From JAFAHS01 sp046728175 (GTDB lineage Bacteria > Desulfobacterota > Binatia > Binatales > Binataceae), in contig JBKPEA010000039.1 of NCBI GenBank assembly GCA_046728175.1, forward strand, positions 1-46,493: a stretch of 46,493 bases of DNA, in the 5' to 3' direction. Under the pieces are notes generated by a model that was given only the letters and a program-made list of their open reading frames with translations, ran no database searches and was not told the origin of the DNA. The position numbers and the translations under genes were made by a program. Of the stretch, positions 1 to 7,550 are shown one piece after another (the stretch's first letter is position 1; every line of letters starts with the position of its first letter).

Positions 1-1131
1 GTCCACGAAATTCGCGGTGGTGAACTTGCAGCGACCGGTGAGGTACCGTTCGCTCGCTACTATGGCAGCGTCGACTCGACCCCGCTCTTTCTGTGTTTGC
101 TCGGAGCCTATGCGGCCGTCACCGGCGATCTCAAGTTGCCGGCGGCGCTGTGGAGCAATGTCGAGCGCGCGCTCGCATGGATACAGCGGTGGGGCGATCG
201 CGACGGCGACGGCTACGTCGAATACCTGCGCGAAACGCCCAAGGGGCTTGCAAACCAGGGCTGGAAGGACTCGTTCGATTCGATCTCGCACGCGGATGGA
301 ACTTTGGCGCATCCCCCGATCGCGCTTTGTGAGGTGCAGGCCTACGTCTATGCCGCCTATTGCCTGATCGCCGAGGTGGCGCGCCGCCTGGGGCGCGGCC
401 AGCAGGCCGCCAGTCTGGTTGCTCGTGCTGCTGACCTGAAGCAGCGCTTTGCACGCGACTTTTGGCTTGAGGATGAGCGGATGGTGGCCCTGGCGCTGGA
501 TCGCGACAAGCGACCGTGCCGCGTCATGGCTTCCAACGCGGCTCACTGCCTGGCGGCGGGCTTACTTAATCGTGAACAGGCGAATGCCCTGGCGAATCAT
601 TTGCTCAGTCCCGAGATGTTCAGCGGATGGGGTATGCGCACCCTCGCTTGCAACGAGCGACGCTACAACCCCATGAGCTATCACAACGGTTCCGTGTGGC
701 CGCACGATAATGCGATCGCCGCGGTCGGCTTTCGGCGGATTTCGCACCACCGCGGTATCCAGAAAATTCTCGAGGGGTTGACGCACGCCGCGGTACATTT
801 GAAAACCGGCAGTCTCCCGGAACTGTTCTGCGGATTCTCCCGCGACGAGCGGTCGGGTCCGATCCCTTACCCGGTTGCCTGTCATCCGCAAGCCTGGTCG
901 GCGGCGAGTATCTTCACGATCGTTCAGGCGATGCTGGGAATTGCAGTGCGAGGGTTCGACCACCGCCTGGTGATCGATTCACCGGCGATGCCCGAGTGGC
1001 TTGACTGGCTCAAGGTAGAAAACCTGCGCGTCGGCGAGGGCGCGGTTTCTCTGCTGCTGCGCCGCACCCCGCAAGCACCCAAAGTGGAAATTTTGGAAAC
1101 CCACGGGCCGGTCTCCGTCGAGATCAAGTAG
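1..1131 (+). CDS. Amylo-alpha-1,6-glucosidase / glycogen-debranching-type glycosidase, 3' part (5' end outside window)
   Basis: The frame is open from base 1 to the TAG at 1129, so the true start lies left of the window. About 376 residues are visible. They match the C-terminal (alpha/alpha)6-barrel domain of bacterial amylo-alpha-1,6-glucosidase-like proteins: ATGEVPFARYYGSVDSTPLF at the left edge, GLANQGWKDSFDSI around residue 80, and RYNPMSYHNGSVWPHDNAIA around residue 220. Family members hydrolyse alpha-glucosidic linkages of glycogen, trehalose or related glucans in the cytoplasm; the exact substrate cannot be read here. The gene is convergent with pckG across a 198-base gap in which I see no strong terminator. 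Confidence 0.85.
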   Translation, partial: VHEIRGGELAATGEVPFARYYGSVDSTPLFLCLLGAYAAVTGDLKLPAALWSNVERALAWIQRWGDRDGDGYVEYLRETPKGLANQGWKDSFDSISHADGTLAHPPIALCEVQAYVYAAYCLIAEVARRLGRGQQAASLVARAADLKQRFARDFWLEDERMVALALDRDKRPCRVMASNAAHCLAAGLLNREQANALANHLLSPEMFSGWGMRTLACNERRYNPMSYHNGSVWPHDNAIAAVGFRRISHHRGIQKILEGLTHAAVHLKTGSLPELFCGFSRDERSGPIPYPVACHPQAWSAASIFTIVQAMLGIAVRGFDHRLVIDSPAMPEWLDWLKVENLRVGEGAVSLLLRRTPQAPKVEILETHGPVSVEIK

Positions 1132-1329
1132 GGTGACTGCTTTCTATTGCCCTGCCCGAGTGCCACCTACCGTCCCGCCGGAGGCTTCGGGCCTAATGAA
1201 ACTATCTGCGGTTCTCAGTCGTCCCGGACAGTTCAGTTGCTACCGAAGAGTGCCATCACCCGAATACTGAACCGACTGGCGAAGCAACCCAAGCAGCGCG
1301 GAGCGGCGAAGTCTCAAGATTGCGTTCGC

Positions 1330-3114
1330 CTAGGGACGAGTGCCGTTTATGGAATTGGCCAGGCCGCGATGCTTGTCGCGCAGCGCCGGCGGCATGGCCG
1401 GGCCGAGTTTGTCGAAGAACTCGGCAGTCGATACGACCTCGGCGGACCATTCGTCGTTCTTGACCGCCAGGTCTTCGCGCATCCGGTCGCCCGCAGCGTC
1501 AAGGCCGTGAAGGTTGAGATCCTCAACCCGCGGTATTCTTCCCACCGGCGTGTCGGTGGCGGTTGCGCGCCCGTCAATTCGATCGAGCATCCACTTGAGC
1601 ACGCGCAGGTTCTCGCCAAAGCCCGGCCATAGGAATTTTCCGTCGCTGCCCTTGCGAAACCAGTTAACCATGAAGATGCGCGGTGGATTCTTGATGGCGC
1701 CCTCCATTTCGAGCCAGTGTCCGAAATAGTCGCCCATGTTGTAGCCGCAGAAAGGCAGCATCGCCATCGGGTCGCGCCGAACGACTCCCACCGCGCCGGC
1801 CGCCGCCGCGGTTGTCTCGGAACCCATGGTCGCACCCAGGTACACACCGTGAGTCCAGTTTTCGGATTCGAGCACCAGCGGCATGGTGGTCGCGCGCCGG
1901 CCACCAAATACGATCGCGGAGATTGGGACCCCCTGTGGGTCGTTGGCGTGCGGCGAGAGCGCGGGATTGTTGGCCATCGGCGTGGTGAAGCGACTGTTGG
2001 GATGCGCGGCCTTCTCGCCGGACTTCGGATTCCAGGGGCGGCCTCGCCAGTCAATCAGCTTTTCGGGCGGGGCAGTTTCGATGCCTTCCCACCACACGTC
2101 GCCGTCCGCGGTCATTGCGACGTTGGTAAAGATGGAATCGTGACCGACCATCTTCATCGCGTTGGGATTGGAATGCGAACTGGTCCCCGGAGCCACCCCG
2201 AAATATCCATTTTCCGGATTCACCGCCCACAGGCGGCCATCTGCTCCGACCCGCAGCCAAGCGATATCGTCGCCGACGGTGAATATCTTCCAGCGGGCGA
2301 ATTCCGCGGGTGGCGTGAGCATCGCGAGATTGGTCTTGCCGCACGCGCTGGGAAAGGCTGCCGCAATATACCTGGTGTCGCCCGCGGGGCTCTGAATGCC
2401 CAGGACCAGCATGTGCTCCGCCAACCAGCCTTCGCGGCGGCCTTGCCAGCTTGCGATTCTGAGCGCGAAGCACTTCTTGCTGAGCAGCGCATTGCCGCCA
2501 TAGCCCGAGCCAACCGACCAGATCGCGTTGTCTCGCGGGAAGTGGCAGATAAGCCGGCGGTCCGGATTCAGGTCTAGGGTGCAGTGAACCCCGCGGCAGA
2601 AGTCCTCGTCCTCGCCTAGCATCGCCAACGCCGGCGCGCCCATGCGCGTCATGATCCTCATGTTGAGAACCACGTAAACGCTGTCGGTGATCTCTACTCC
2701 GACCTTGGAGAATGGGGAGCCAAGTGGACCCATCACGTAGGGAACCACGTACATCGTGCGCCCGCGCATGGAGCCCTTGAGCCATCCGCGCAGTTTGGCG
2801 TAGGTCTCGTCCGGCGGCGACCAGTTGTTGGTCGGCCCGGCGTCCCGTTGGTTGGGGGTGCAGACGAAGGTAAGGTGCTCGGTGCGCGCGACGTCATTGG
2901 GATTAGATCGGTGCAAGAACGAGCCGGGCTTCTTCTGGGCGCTGAGTGGAATCAAGGTTCCAGACTTGACGGCTAGCGTCGTGAGGCGATCCCTTTCCGC
3001 CTCGGAACCGTCGCACCAGACAGTTTGATCGGGCGTGGTCAGACGGGCGATTTCCGCGACCCACTCGCTGAGTGCTCGGTTTCTCGTCTCGTCTCTCTCT
3101 TTCTTGTGGGTCAC
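1330..3114 (-). CDS. pckG: Phosphoenolpyruvate carboxykinase (GTP)
   Basis: Converts oxaloacetate and GTP to phosphoenolpyruvate, GDP and CO2, the entry step of gluconeogenesis. At 594 aa it has the usual length of the GTP-dependent family. Visible motifs are the P-loop with its catalytic cysteine (AFPSACGKTNLAML, near residue 253), kinase-2 GDDIAWL (near 279), a PCK-specific segment around SVGSGYGGNALLSKKC and the C-terminal PFCGYNMGDYFGHW. The start is GTG at 3114, about nine bases after a GGAG Shine-Dalgarno. It stands alone, convergent with the upstream debranching-type gene. Gluconeogenic PEPCK beside fatty-acid-type CoA catabolism elsewhere in the window fits growth on organic acids, which is inference. 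Confidence 0.97.
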   Translation of the reverse strand: MTHKKERDETRNRALSEWVAEIARLTTPDQTVWCDGSEAERDRLTTLAVKSGTLIPLSAQKKPGSFLHRSNPNDVARTEHLTFVCTPNQRDAGPTNNWSPPDETYAKLRGWLKGSMRGRTMYVVPYVMGPLGSPFSKVGVEITDSVYVVLNMRIMTRMGAPALAMLGEDEDFCRGVHCTLDLNPDRRLICHFPRDNAIWSVGSGYGGNALLSKKCFALRIASWQGRREGWLAEHMLVLGIQSPAGDTRYIAAAFPSACGKTNLAMLTPPAEFARWKIFTVGDDIAWLRVGADGRLWAVNPENGYFGVAPGTSSHSNPNAMKMVGHDSIFTNVAMTADGDVWWEGIETAPPEKLIDWRGRPWNPKSGEKAAHPNSRFTTPMANNPALSPHANDPQGVPISAIVFGGRRATTMPLVLESENWTHGVYLGATMGSETTAAAAGAVGVVRRDPMAMLPFCGYNMGDYFGHWLEMEGAIKNPPRIFMVNWFRKGSDGKFLWPGFGENLRVLKWMLDRIDGRATATDTPVGRIPRVEDLNLHGLDAAGDRMREDLAVKNDEWSAEVVSTAEFFDKLGPAMPPALRDKHRGLANSINGTRP

Positions 3115-3198
3115 AGGCTCAACTCCGTCTTAAGTCTATCCGTGGCGACCGCTGCGATATTGCTCACTAAATTCGCCGCGGCAGCTCAGACGCCTATA

Positions 3199-3227
3199 CA
3201 TTTAGATTAGCTAATCATGACGATCAA
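3199..3227 (-). promoter_or_regulatory. Possible pckG promoter with a 12-bp palindrome in the spacer
   Basis: Read on the minus strand, TTGATC (3227-3222) and TAAATG (3204-3199) are separated by exactly 17 bases. The spacer carries the perfect palindrome GATTAGCTAATC (3205-3216), directly beside the -10 position, where a repressor would block RNA polymerase. The -10 match is poor, and the distance to the pckG start is about 85 bases, so the assignment is tentative. Confidence 0.3.
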
Positions 3228-3255
3228 AGCCAGATACATTAGCGCGGCTTCAATC

Positions 3256-3272
3256 GCCTTAATTTTTAAGGC
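3256..3272 (-). terminator. Small inverted repeat after the ferritin-like operon
   Basis: GCCTTAA-TTT-TTAAGGC forms a perfect 7-bp stem with a 3-base loop, 48 bases past the stop of the last ferritin-like gene. There is no clear U-tract in the minus-strand reading, so it may be a weak terminator or an operator rather than an intrinsic terminator. Confidence 0.25.
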
Positions 3273-3319
3273 AAAAGCAGGTCGGGTCGGCGACCCGCCC
3301 CGCTCGCGGAGGTGGCACG

Positions 3320-4090
3320 TTAATAGGCGGCGCTTTTGCGCGTCGATTCGATCAGGCGCTGAATTTCCTCTTCAGTAAATCCGGCCAGCAAACGCGCCTC
3401 GCGCGCGATGGTGAGGGTCATCCCATCGTCTTTCTGCAGATCATCGGCCAAGCGACGACCACCGCGGAAGTTGAAGACCTCGTCCACCATCTCCTGAAAG
3501 GCCTGTGCGCGCGCCAGCCGCTCGGGATCGCCCTCGGTAAGCTTGCGCATCCACTTGGAGCCCATCCGGACGTGGGTAATCTCGTCGGCCAGCACGTAGT
3601 CGATTGAGCGTTCGATCACTTCATCGCCATTGCGCTGCGCAATCCGAATGAGTTGATCGAACACGTCGCAGGCGAGTCCTTCCAACCCCCGGTTGATTCC
3701 GGCGACCCGCGCGGCCGGGTCTTCGGCCTGAGTGCAGCGCCACAGAATTTCGGTTTCGACGTAGTCGCCCGGTTTGGCGCCCATGTATTCCACCAGCCGC
3801 TGGAAAATTTCGCTGTGGCGCGATTCGTCCCACACCTGGCGGGCCATATCGAGCTGGAACTCCCACGGCGCGTCGGGAAAATCGAACAGGGTGCGCCCGG
3901 CCGCCTCCATCGCCTGGAGTTCGCCGGTGTAGATCCCATGCAGGCGCGCGCGCAGCGTTTCTTCGTCGAAGGGCAGGGCGTTGTTGCGCTCCAACCCCTG
4001 TTCCTCGCGGATTTCGCGGACCTGCTTGCCACGCATCAGCACGAAATTCTCGGGCCGCGCCAATCGATCAACCGGTATGCATCGTTCCAT
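3320..4090 (-). CDS. DUF455-like ferritin-fold (diiron) protein, copy 2
   Basis: A 256-aa paralogue of the gene immediately upstream (4111-4911). Both share MARQVWDESRHSEI, RVAGINRGLEGLACDVF, DYVLADEITHVRMGSKWMRK and the terminal KSAAY. The two ExxH motifs (ESRH near residue 85, EITH near 173) plus glutamates in GELQAMEAAGR and NRGLEGLA are the expected ligands of a carboxylate-bridged diiron centre in a four-helix bundle. The overall pattern resembles DUF455 (PF04305), whose members are ferritin-like proteins of largely unknown function. It is the last gene of the six-gene operon, 20 bases after its paralogue. It lacks about 15 residues present near the C-terminus of copy 1. The substrate is unknown; oxygen-dependent oxidation or metal handling are both possible. 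Confidence 0.85.
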   Translation of the reverse strand: MERCIPVDRLARPENFVLMRGKQVREIREEQGLERNNALPFDEETLRARLHGIYTGELQAMEAAGRTLFDFPDAPWEFQLDMARQVWDESRHSEIFQRLVEYMGAKPGDYVETEILWRCTQAEDPAARVAGINRGLEGLACDVFDQLIRIAQRNGDEVIERSIDYVLADEITHVRMGSKWMRKLTEGDPERLARAQAFQEMVDEVFNFRGGRRLADDLQKDDGMTLTIAREARLLAGFTEEEIQRLIESTRKSAAY

Positions 4091-4110
4091 CGCCGCTCTC
4101 CCGGCCGCGG

Positions 4111-4911
4111 CTAGTAGGCCGCGCTCTTGCCCATTCCCTTGATGAGCCGTTCGATTTCCTCGTTGGTGAATCCCGCCAGCAACCGGGCCTCGCGCGCAAT
4201 CGTGAGGGTAGCGTCGATTTCCACTTCCTTGTCACCCAGCCGCTGCTTGATCTGTGCGGCGCCTTCCTGCGTGGTGCGGCCGCCCCCGAAATTAAACAGG
4301 TTGTCGATATTATCCTGAAAGGCCTGCGCCTTCTTAAGCCGCTCCGGATCGCCCTCGGTGAGCTTGCGCATCCATTTTGAGCCCATCCGCACGTGGGTGA
4401 TCTCGTCAGCCAGCACATAATCGACCGCACGCTCGATCACCGGATCGCCCATCTTCTGCGCCATTCGAATCAGCTGCTCAAACACATCGCAAGCCAGTCC
4501 TTCGAGGCCGCGGTTGATGCCCGCAACACGACACGCCGGGTCGTCGATCTGCGTGCACGACCACAGCACCTCGCTTTCCGGGAATTCGCCGAGATAGGAT
4601 CCGACATAGTCGAGCAGCTTCATGTAGATCTCGCTATGCCGCGATTCGTCCCAGACCTGGCGCGCCATGTCCAGCTGAAATTCCCAAGGCGCATCCGGAA
4701 AGTCGAACAGGGTGCGACCCGCCGCTTCCATCGCCTGGAATTCTCCAGCGCAGATTCCATGCAGCCGCGCTTTGAGGAAGTCCTCTTCAAACGGCATTGC
4801 GTTGAAGGGAGTCAGCCCCTGTTCCAGGCGCGCTTCGCGAATCTTGTCGAGCGGAACCAGAATGTGATCTTCGGGGCGCGCCAGCCGGTCGACCGGAATC
4901 ATCTTCTCCAT
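4111..4911 (-). CDS. DUF455-like ferritin-fold (diiron) protein, copy 1
   Basis: A 266-aa soluble protein with no signal peptide or membrane segment. The probable metal ligands are E in GEFQAMEAAGR (near residue 60), ESRH (near 90), E in NRGLEGLACDVFEQL (near 137) and EITH (near 178). HVRMGSKWM after the second ExxH is close to the HVxxGxRW pattern of DUF455 proteins. The start follows a GAGAGGGA Shine-Dalgarno in the 13-base gap after the small protein gene upstream. Tandem duplication with 3320-4090 could give a heteromeric diiron complex, as in other ferritin-like oxygenases, but nothing in the sequence proves it. The function is not recognised beyond the fold. Confidence 0.87.
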   Translation of the reverse strand: MEKMIPVDRLARPEDHILVPLDKIREARLEQGLTPFNAMPFEEDFLKARLHGICAGEFQAMEAAGRTLFDFPDAPWEFQLDMARQVWDESRHSEIYMKLLDYVGSYLGEFPESEVLWSCTQIDDPACRVAGINRGLEGLACDVFEQLIRMAQKMGDPVIERAVDYVLADEITHVRMGSKWMRKLTEGDPERLKKAQAFQDNIDNLFNFGGGRTTQEGAAQIKQRLGDKEVEIDATLTIAREARLLAGFTNEEIERLIKGMGKSAAY

Positions 4912-4924
4912 CGCGTTTCCCTCT

Positions 4925-5311
4925 CTATTTGGTCCAGGCCGACCTCACGTCGGTTAGGTCCGCAGCTTCTCTGACTGTCCACCTGCCGCCCTCCGGGCCG
5001 ATTCGGAATTGCAAAGTCAATGACTCGCCTTTGGATCCGGACAGACGCGCCTTGACGAAATAGTGTTCCGCGACGCGCGCCCTGCCAAGGATGCGAGTCT
5101 GTTCATAGACCCCGGCCTTGATGACACCCGCGATCTGAGCGACCCGGTCGCGCGCCCGCTCATCCGTCATTGCCAGCGCTTCGTCGCGGTTTCCCGCCAT
5201 CAAGACTGCCAGAAATCGGTCGATCGCAGCGATCATCTCGGGCGAAGGCTGCTTTATTGGTCCAAGGGGCTGCGGGCCCATCACGTTGGCGCGGTTTCCA
5301 AGGTCAGGCAT
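4925..5311 (-). CDS. Small conserved-type protein of the ferritin-like operon (paralogue B)
   Basis: A 128-aa soluble protein of unrecognised function. The C-terminal half (HYFVKARLSGSKGESLTLQF, then GRWTVREAADLTDVRSAW) aligns with the upstream neighbour (FMAKTRFSGASGALTLLIRW, then GKWMIAEAEDISDKRSPW), so the two are diverged tandem paralogues. The N-terminal helix plus C-terminal strands ending in a basic-W segment could be an NTF2-like or cystatin-like cone fold, which is a guess. The ATG at 5311 overlaps the upstream stop by eight bases; an internal ATG at 5281 is the alternative start. Placement between diiron-protein genes suggests an accessory or effector subunit. Confidence 0.7.
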   Translation of the reverse strand: MPDLGNRANVMGPQPLGPIKQPSPEMIAAIDRFLAVLMAGNRDEALAMTDERARDRVAQIAGVIKAGVYEQTRILGRARVAEHYFVKARLSGSKGESLTLQFRIGPEGGRWTVREAADLTDVRSAWTK

Positions 5312-5672
5312 TGGTCGCGCCTCCAGGTTCCTTGCCGTAGTGCTGGAGATCGCTCCACGGCGAACGCTTGTCGCTGATATCTTCCGCTTCCGCGATCATC
5401 CATTTGCCGTCGCTCTGCTTCCACCGTATCAGCAAGGTGAGCGCGCCGCTCGCACCGGAAAATCTGGTCTTCGCCATGAATTGCATTCCAATCTTCGCGC
5501 AAGCCAGCTGCTCGTAACGCTCCAGCGGGCGCCGCGCGCTGATTGCCGCCGCGACCGAATGCCAGGTTGCAAGGCCACCGGGCGTCACCATGGCTTCGGC
5601 CGCGCGGTCGTCGCTCGCAATCAGGACGCGCGCGTGCTCGGCGATTCGGTGGTCGAGTTCCGGAACCTTCAT
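5304..5672 (-). CDS. Small conserved-type protein of the ferritin-like operon (paralogue A)
   Basis: A 122-aa protein, unrecognised. I place the start at the ATG at 5672, which overlaps the TGA of the upstream ferritin-like gene by one base (TGATG) and so implies translational coupling. A longer open frame upstream is Gly/Arg-rich and overlaps the neighbour, so it is probably not translated. It shares its C-terminal half with the next gene (4925-5311): both have S-G-(S/A)-x-G-x-x-L-T-L followed by W-x-(V/I)-x-E-A-x-D-(L/I)-(T/S)-D-x-R-S-x-W. No cysteines are arranged for metal binding and there is no signal peptide. It may be a small structural partner of the diiron proteins. Confidence 0.75.
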   Translation of the reverse strand: MKVPELDHRIAEHARVLIASDDRAAEAMVTPGGLATWHSVAAAISARRPLERYEQLACAKIGMQFMAKTRFSGASGALTLLIRWKQSDGKWMIAEAEDISDKRSPWSDLQHYGKEPGGATNA

Positions 5673-6289
5673 CAGCTTCGGCCGACTTTGCGCGGCGCCT
5701 CCTGCTCGGTGGGAAACCCCGTCACTCCCCCCGACGCGGCCAGGAGTTCCTCTAGATGCCCCTGCCATTGAGCGGCACGCCGGCTCTTTTCGGGTGAATC
5801 GAGCAGATCGCCGAGCAGCACCAACCCCTTTTCGACATGTGCTTTTTCTTCCTCCAGCATCTTGGCGAGAATCCGAATGGTGGGCGGTTCATAGACCGGG
5901 TTGGCGGCCGTCACGTGCGCGCTGTAGTGCGCGATCAGGTGAGGTTTCAGCACCCGGTAGATTCCGACCAGCCGCTCGACCGTGTCTTCCCACTCTTCCT
6001 TGTCTTCGATCTCCTGGATAAACGAAGCGAAGTTCTCGTTTGCCGGCCTGGAGACTTGCGCTTGCGCGCGCAACTCCGGCAGTCGCTTGCCGAGCGCATC
6101 CGCATGCAGGGCGTCTTCATAGACCTGCTTGGCCATTTCAAGCTTAACCGGAATTTCCGGGGTTAGCGCGATCCACCCTGCCATCATGCGCATCATTCGC
6201 TCTTCGGCGAATCGGTAGTTCATGATGTGATTAACGCTCTGGCGGACGCTATACACGCCATCGAGCGTGCGTCGATCGTAAAACGCCAT
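5672..6289 (-). CDS. Ferritin-like protein with altered metal ligands
   Basis: A 205-aa protein, mostly helical, beginning three bases after the TetR stop. FAEERMMRMMAGW supplies a first helix glutamate. VYEDALHADALGKRL resembles the first ExxH helix, but the ligand is shifted or replaced (EDALH: DxxH or ExxxH). EEEKAHVEKG near residue 163 is a clean ExxH. The third helix (GIYRVLKPHLIAHYSAHV) is histidine-rich and lacks the usual glutamate. It looks like a ferritin-superfamily member related to the downstream DUF455-like pair but with a non-standard site, so it may be a different-metal or regulatory subunit. The fold is fairly secure; the function is unknown. Confidence 0.8.
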   Translation of the reverse strand: MAFYDRRTLDGVYSVRQSVNHIMNYRFAEERMMRMMAGWIALTPEIPVKLEMAKQVYEDALHADALGKRLPELRAQAQVSRPANENFASFIQEIEDKEEWEDTVERLVGIYRVLKPHLIAHYSAHVTAANPVYEPPTIRILAKMLEEEKAHVEKGLVLLGDLLDSPEKSRRAAQWQGHLEELLAASGGVTGFPTEQEAPRKVGRS

Positions 6290-6292
6290 CGT

Positions 6293-6952
6293 CTATGACT
6301 CCTCGCGGCGGTTGATCTTAGGTTCGACCCGCGGAGCGAGAAAGCGGCCCTCGACCAACCGCGAGATCTCGCGCCAGTAAGATTCTTTGTCCGAATGGCG
6401 CAAGCCATGACCGCCCATCGCCCATCCTGCACACAGCATGTGAATGGCGTGGACGGCGGCGGGCACGAAATCCGCCTGGATAACGCCGGCCTTGCGACCC
6501 CGTTCGATCACTTCGGCCACCGCGGACAGGTAGCGATCGTGGATCTTGTTCATGGCTGCTTTGTATTGCGTCCGTTGCGCGAGATAGCGGGCTTCGTGAT
6601 GTAGTACGGCGAACGCCTCTCGGTATCGATCAATGATATTGAGGATCTCGTGCATTACGGCCGCAAGCTCAAGGCGCGGGTCGTCGCCCGTACGTTCATG
6701 AATGGCGGGCAGTTGATCCACTAGCTCGGCAACCATCGATTCCGCGATCAGGACCAGAATCTCGTCCTTGCTCTCCAGGTAAACGTAGATCGATCCGGCA
6801 GCGAGCCCCGCTTCGAGGGCAAGTTCTTTGACCGAGGCTTCATGAAACGATTTGCGTTCTAGGACACGGCAGGCGGCCAAGAAGATCTGCCGGCGGCGCT
6901 GAATTGCCAAGGCCTCGTCGTGAGGCGAAGATTTGAGAGCTTCGGTCGGCAT
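6293..6952 (-). CDS. TetR/AcrR-family transcriptional regulator
   Basis: A 219-aa one-component repressor. The N-terminal helix-turn-helix is clear (ASVKELALEAGLAAGSIYVY followed by LESKDEIL, residues about 40-67). The C-terminal ligand-binding part is helical and unassigned. I place the start at the ATG at 6952 (MPTEALK). A longer frame reaching 7021 would run through the promoter and operator, which makes it unlikely. It is the first gene of the operon it probably represses, and a perfect palindrome lies about 35 bases upstream. Family members are usually released from DNA by a small hydrophobic ligand; here that could be a substrate of the diiron proteins or of the divergent oxidoreductase and transporter. 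Confidence 0.93.
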   Translation of the reverse strand: MPTEALKSSPHDEALAIQRRRQIFLAACRVLERKSFHEASVKELALEAGLAAGSIYVYLESKDEILVLIAESMVAELVDQLPAIHERTGDDPRLELAAVMHEILNIIDRYREAFAVLHHEARYLAQRTQYKAAMNKIHDRYLSAVAEVIERGRKAGVIQADFVPAAVHAIHMLCAGWAMGGHGLRHSDKESYWREISRLVEGRFLAPRVEPKINRREES

Positions 6953-6977
6953 TGCTACGAGAGAAACAGCGATCCGA

Positions 6978-7006
6978 TTACTATTGAATGAACGTTCATT
7001 TGTCAA
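6978..7006 (-). promoter_or_regulatory. Operon promoter with TetR-type operator (perfect 14-bp palindrome)
   Basis: On the minus strand a consensus -35 TTGACA (7006-7001) is followed after 17 bases by TAGTAA (6983-6978, weak -10). The palindrome AATGAACGTTCATT (6987-7000) fills the spacer and touches the -35 box. This is the classic location for steric repression. It lies 35-48 bases upstream of the tetR start and 85-98 bases upstream of the divergent oxidoreductase start, so one repressor could control both directions. Binding by this TetR is inferred from position and symmetry. Confidence 0.6.
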
Positions 7007-7084
7007 CGATCCAAAGGCCAATTGGTGCCACGTTTTTGCCTCGGTTATTCTTTATTCGCCCGTACTTGGCGGCTAGAGGGAGAA

Positions 7085-7531
7085 GTGGCGACCGAGAAGC
7101 CATATTTTCTTAAGGAAGGTACCGCCGACCGGATCTTCAACCGGTTATTTGGCCTTTTGCTGCGCGTTGGAATCGGGGCGCGCTACAATTACCTTCTTGA
7201 AACTCGCGGCAGAAGGACCGGACGGGTTTACACAACGCCCGTCAACCTTCTTGAAGTGGGCGGGCACAGATACTTGATCGCAGTTCGTGGAGAAACCGGA
7301 TGGGTCCGTAACGCGCGGGCCGCGGGGTCGATCTTACTGAAAAAGGCCGGCCGAGGGATGGAGTTCAGAGTCCGAGAACTCGAAGTCAGTGCGCGGGCTC
7401 CCATTCTCAAGGAATTTCTAGAGCGTTACGCGGACCAAGTTCAGCGCTTTTATCCGGTCCCGAAAGGCGCGCCGGTCGAATCATTTCGCGAGATGGCGTC
7501 ACGTGCGCCGGTCTTCGAACTCCTGGAATGA
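7085..7531 (+). CDS. Deazaflavin (F420)-dependent nitroreductase-family protein
   Basis: A 148-aa protein with the split-barrel pattern of the deazaflavin-dependent nitroreductase (Ddn-like) family: NYLLETRGRRTGRVYTTPVN, then YLIAVRGETGWVRNARAAG. In that family these segments bind coenzyme F420 and place it beside the substrate; members reduce nitro, quinone or enone compounds. I choose the GTG at 7085, five bases after GAGGGAG. A TTG at 7022 is possible but adds a poorly conserved stretch. The gene is divergent from tetR, shares its control region and is followed by an MFS transporter after 19 bases. Whether this organism makes F420 cannot be seen here. Confidence 0.85.
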   Translation: MATEKPYFLKEGTADRIFNRLFGLLLRVGIGARYNYLLETRGRRTGRVYTTPVNLLEVGGHRYLIAVRGETGWVRNARAAGSILLKKAGRGMEFRVRELEVSARAPILKEFLERYADQVQRFYPVPKGAPVESFREMASRAPVFELLE

Positions 7532-7550
7532 CAATTAAGGGTTCCGCCTG

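Noticed and set aside
1132..1329. Possible bidirectional terminator between the debranching-type gene and pckG
   Set aside because: Only a 6-bp pair with a 27-base loop (GCCCGA and TCGGGC) is present, too weak to report as a feature.
4393..4974. Plus-strand frame opposite the DUF455-like gene
   Set aside because: Shadow of a gene with clear ferritin motifs; contains no recognisable feature.
7022..7084. Upstream TTG start for the F420-type protein and a longer tetR start reaching 7021
   Set aside because: Both would run into the promoter/operator region; the shorter starts have good spacing, and GTG 7085 has a Shine-Dalgarno.
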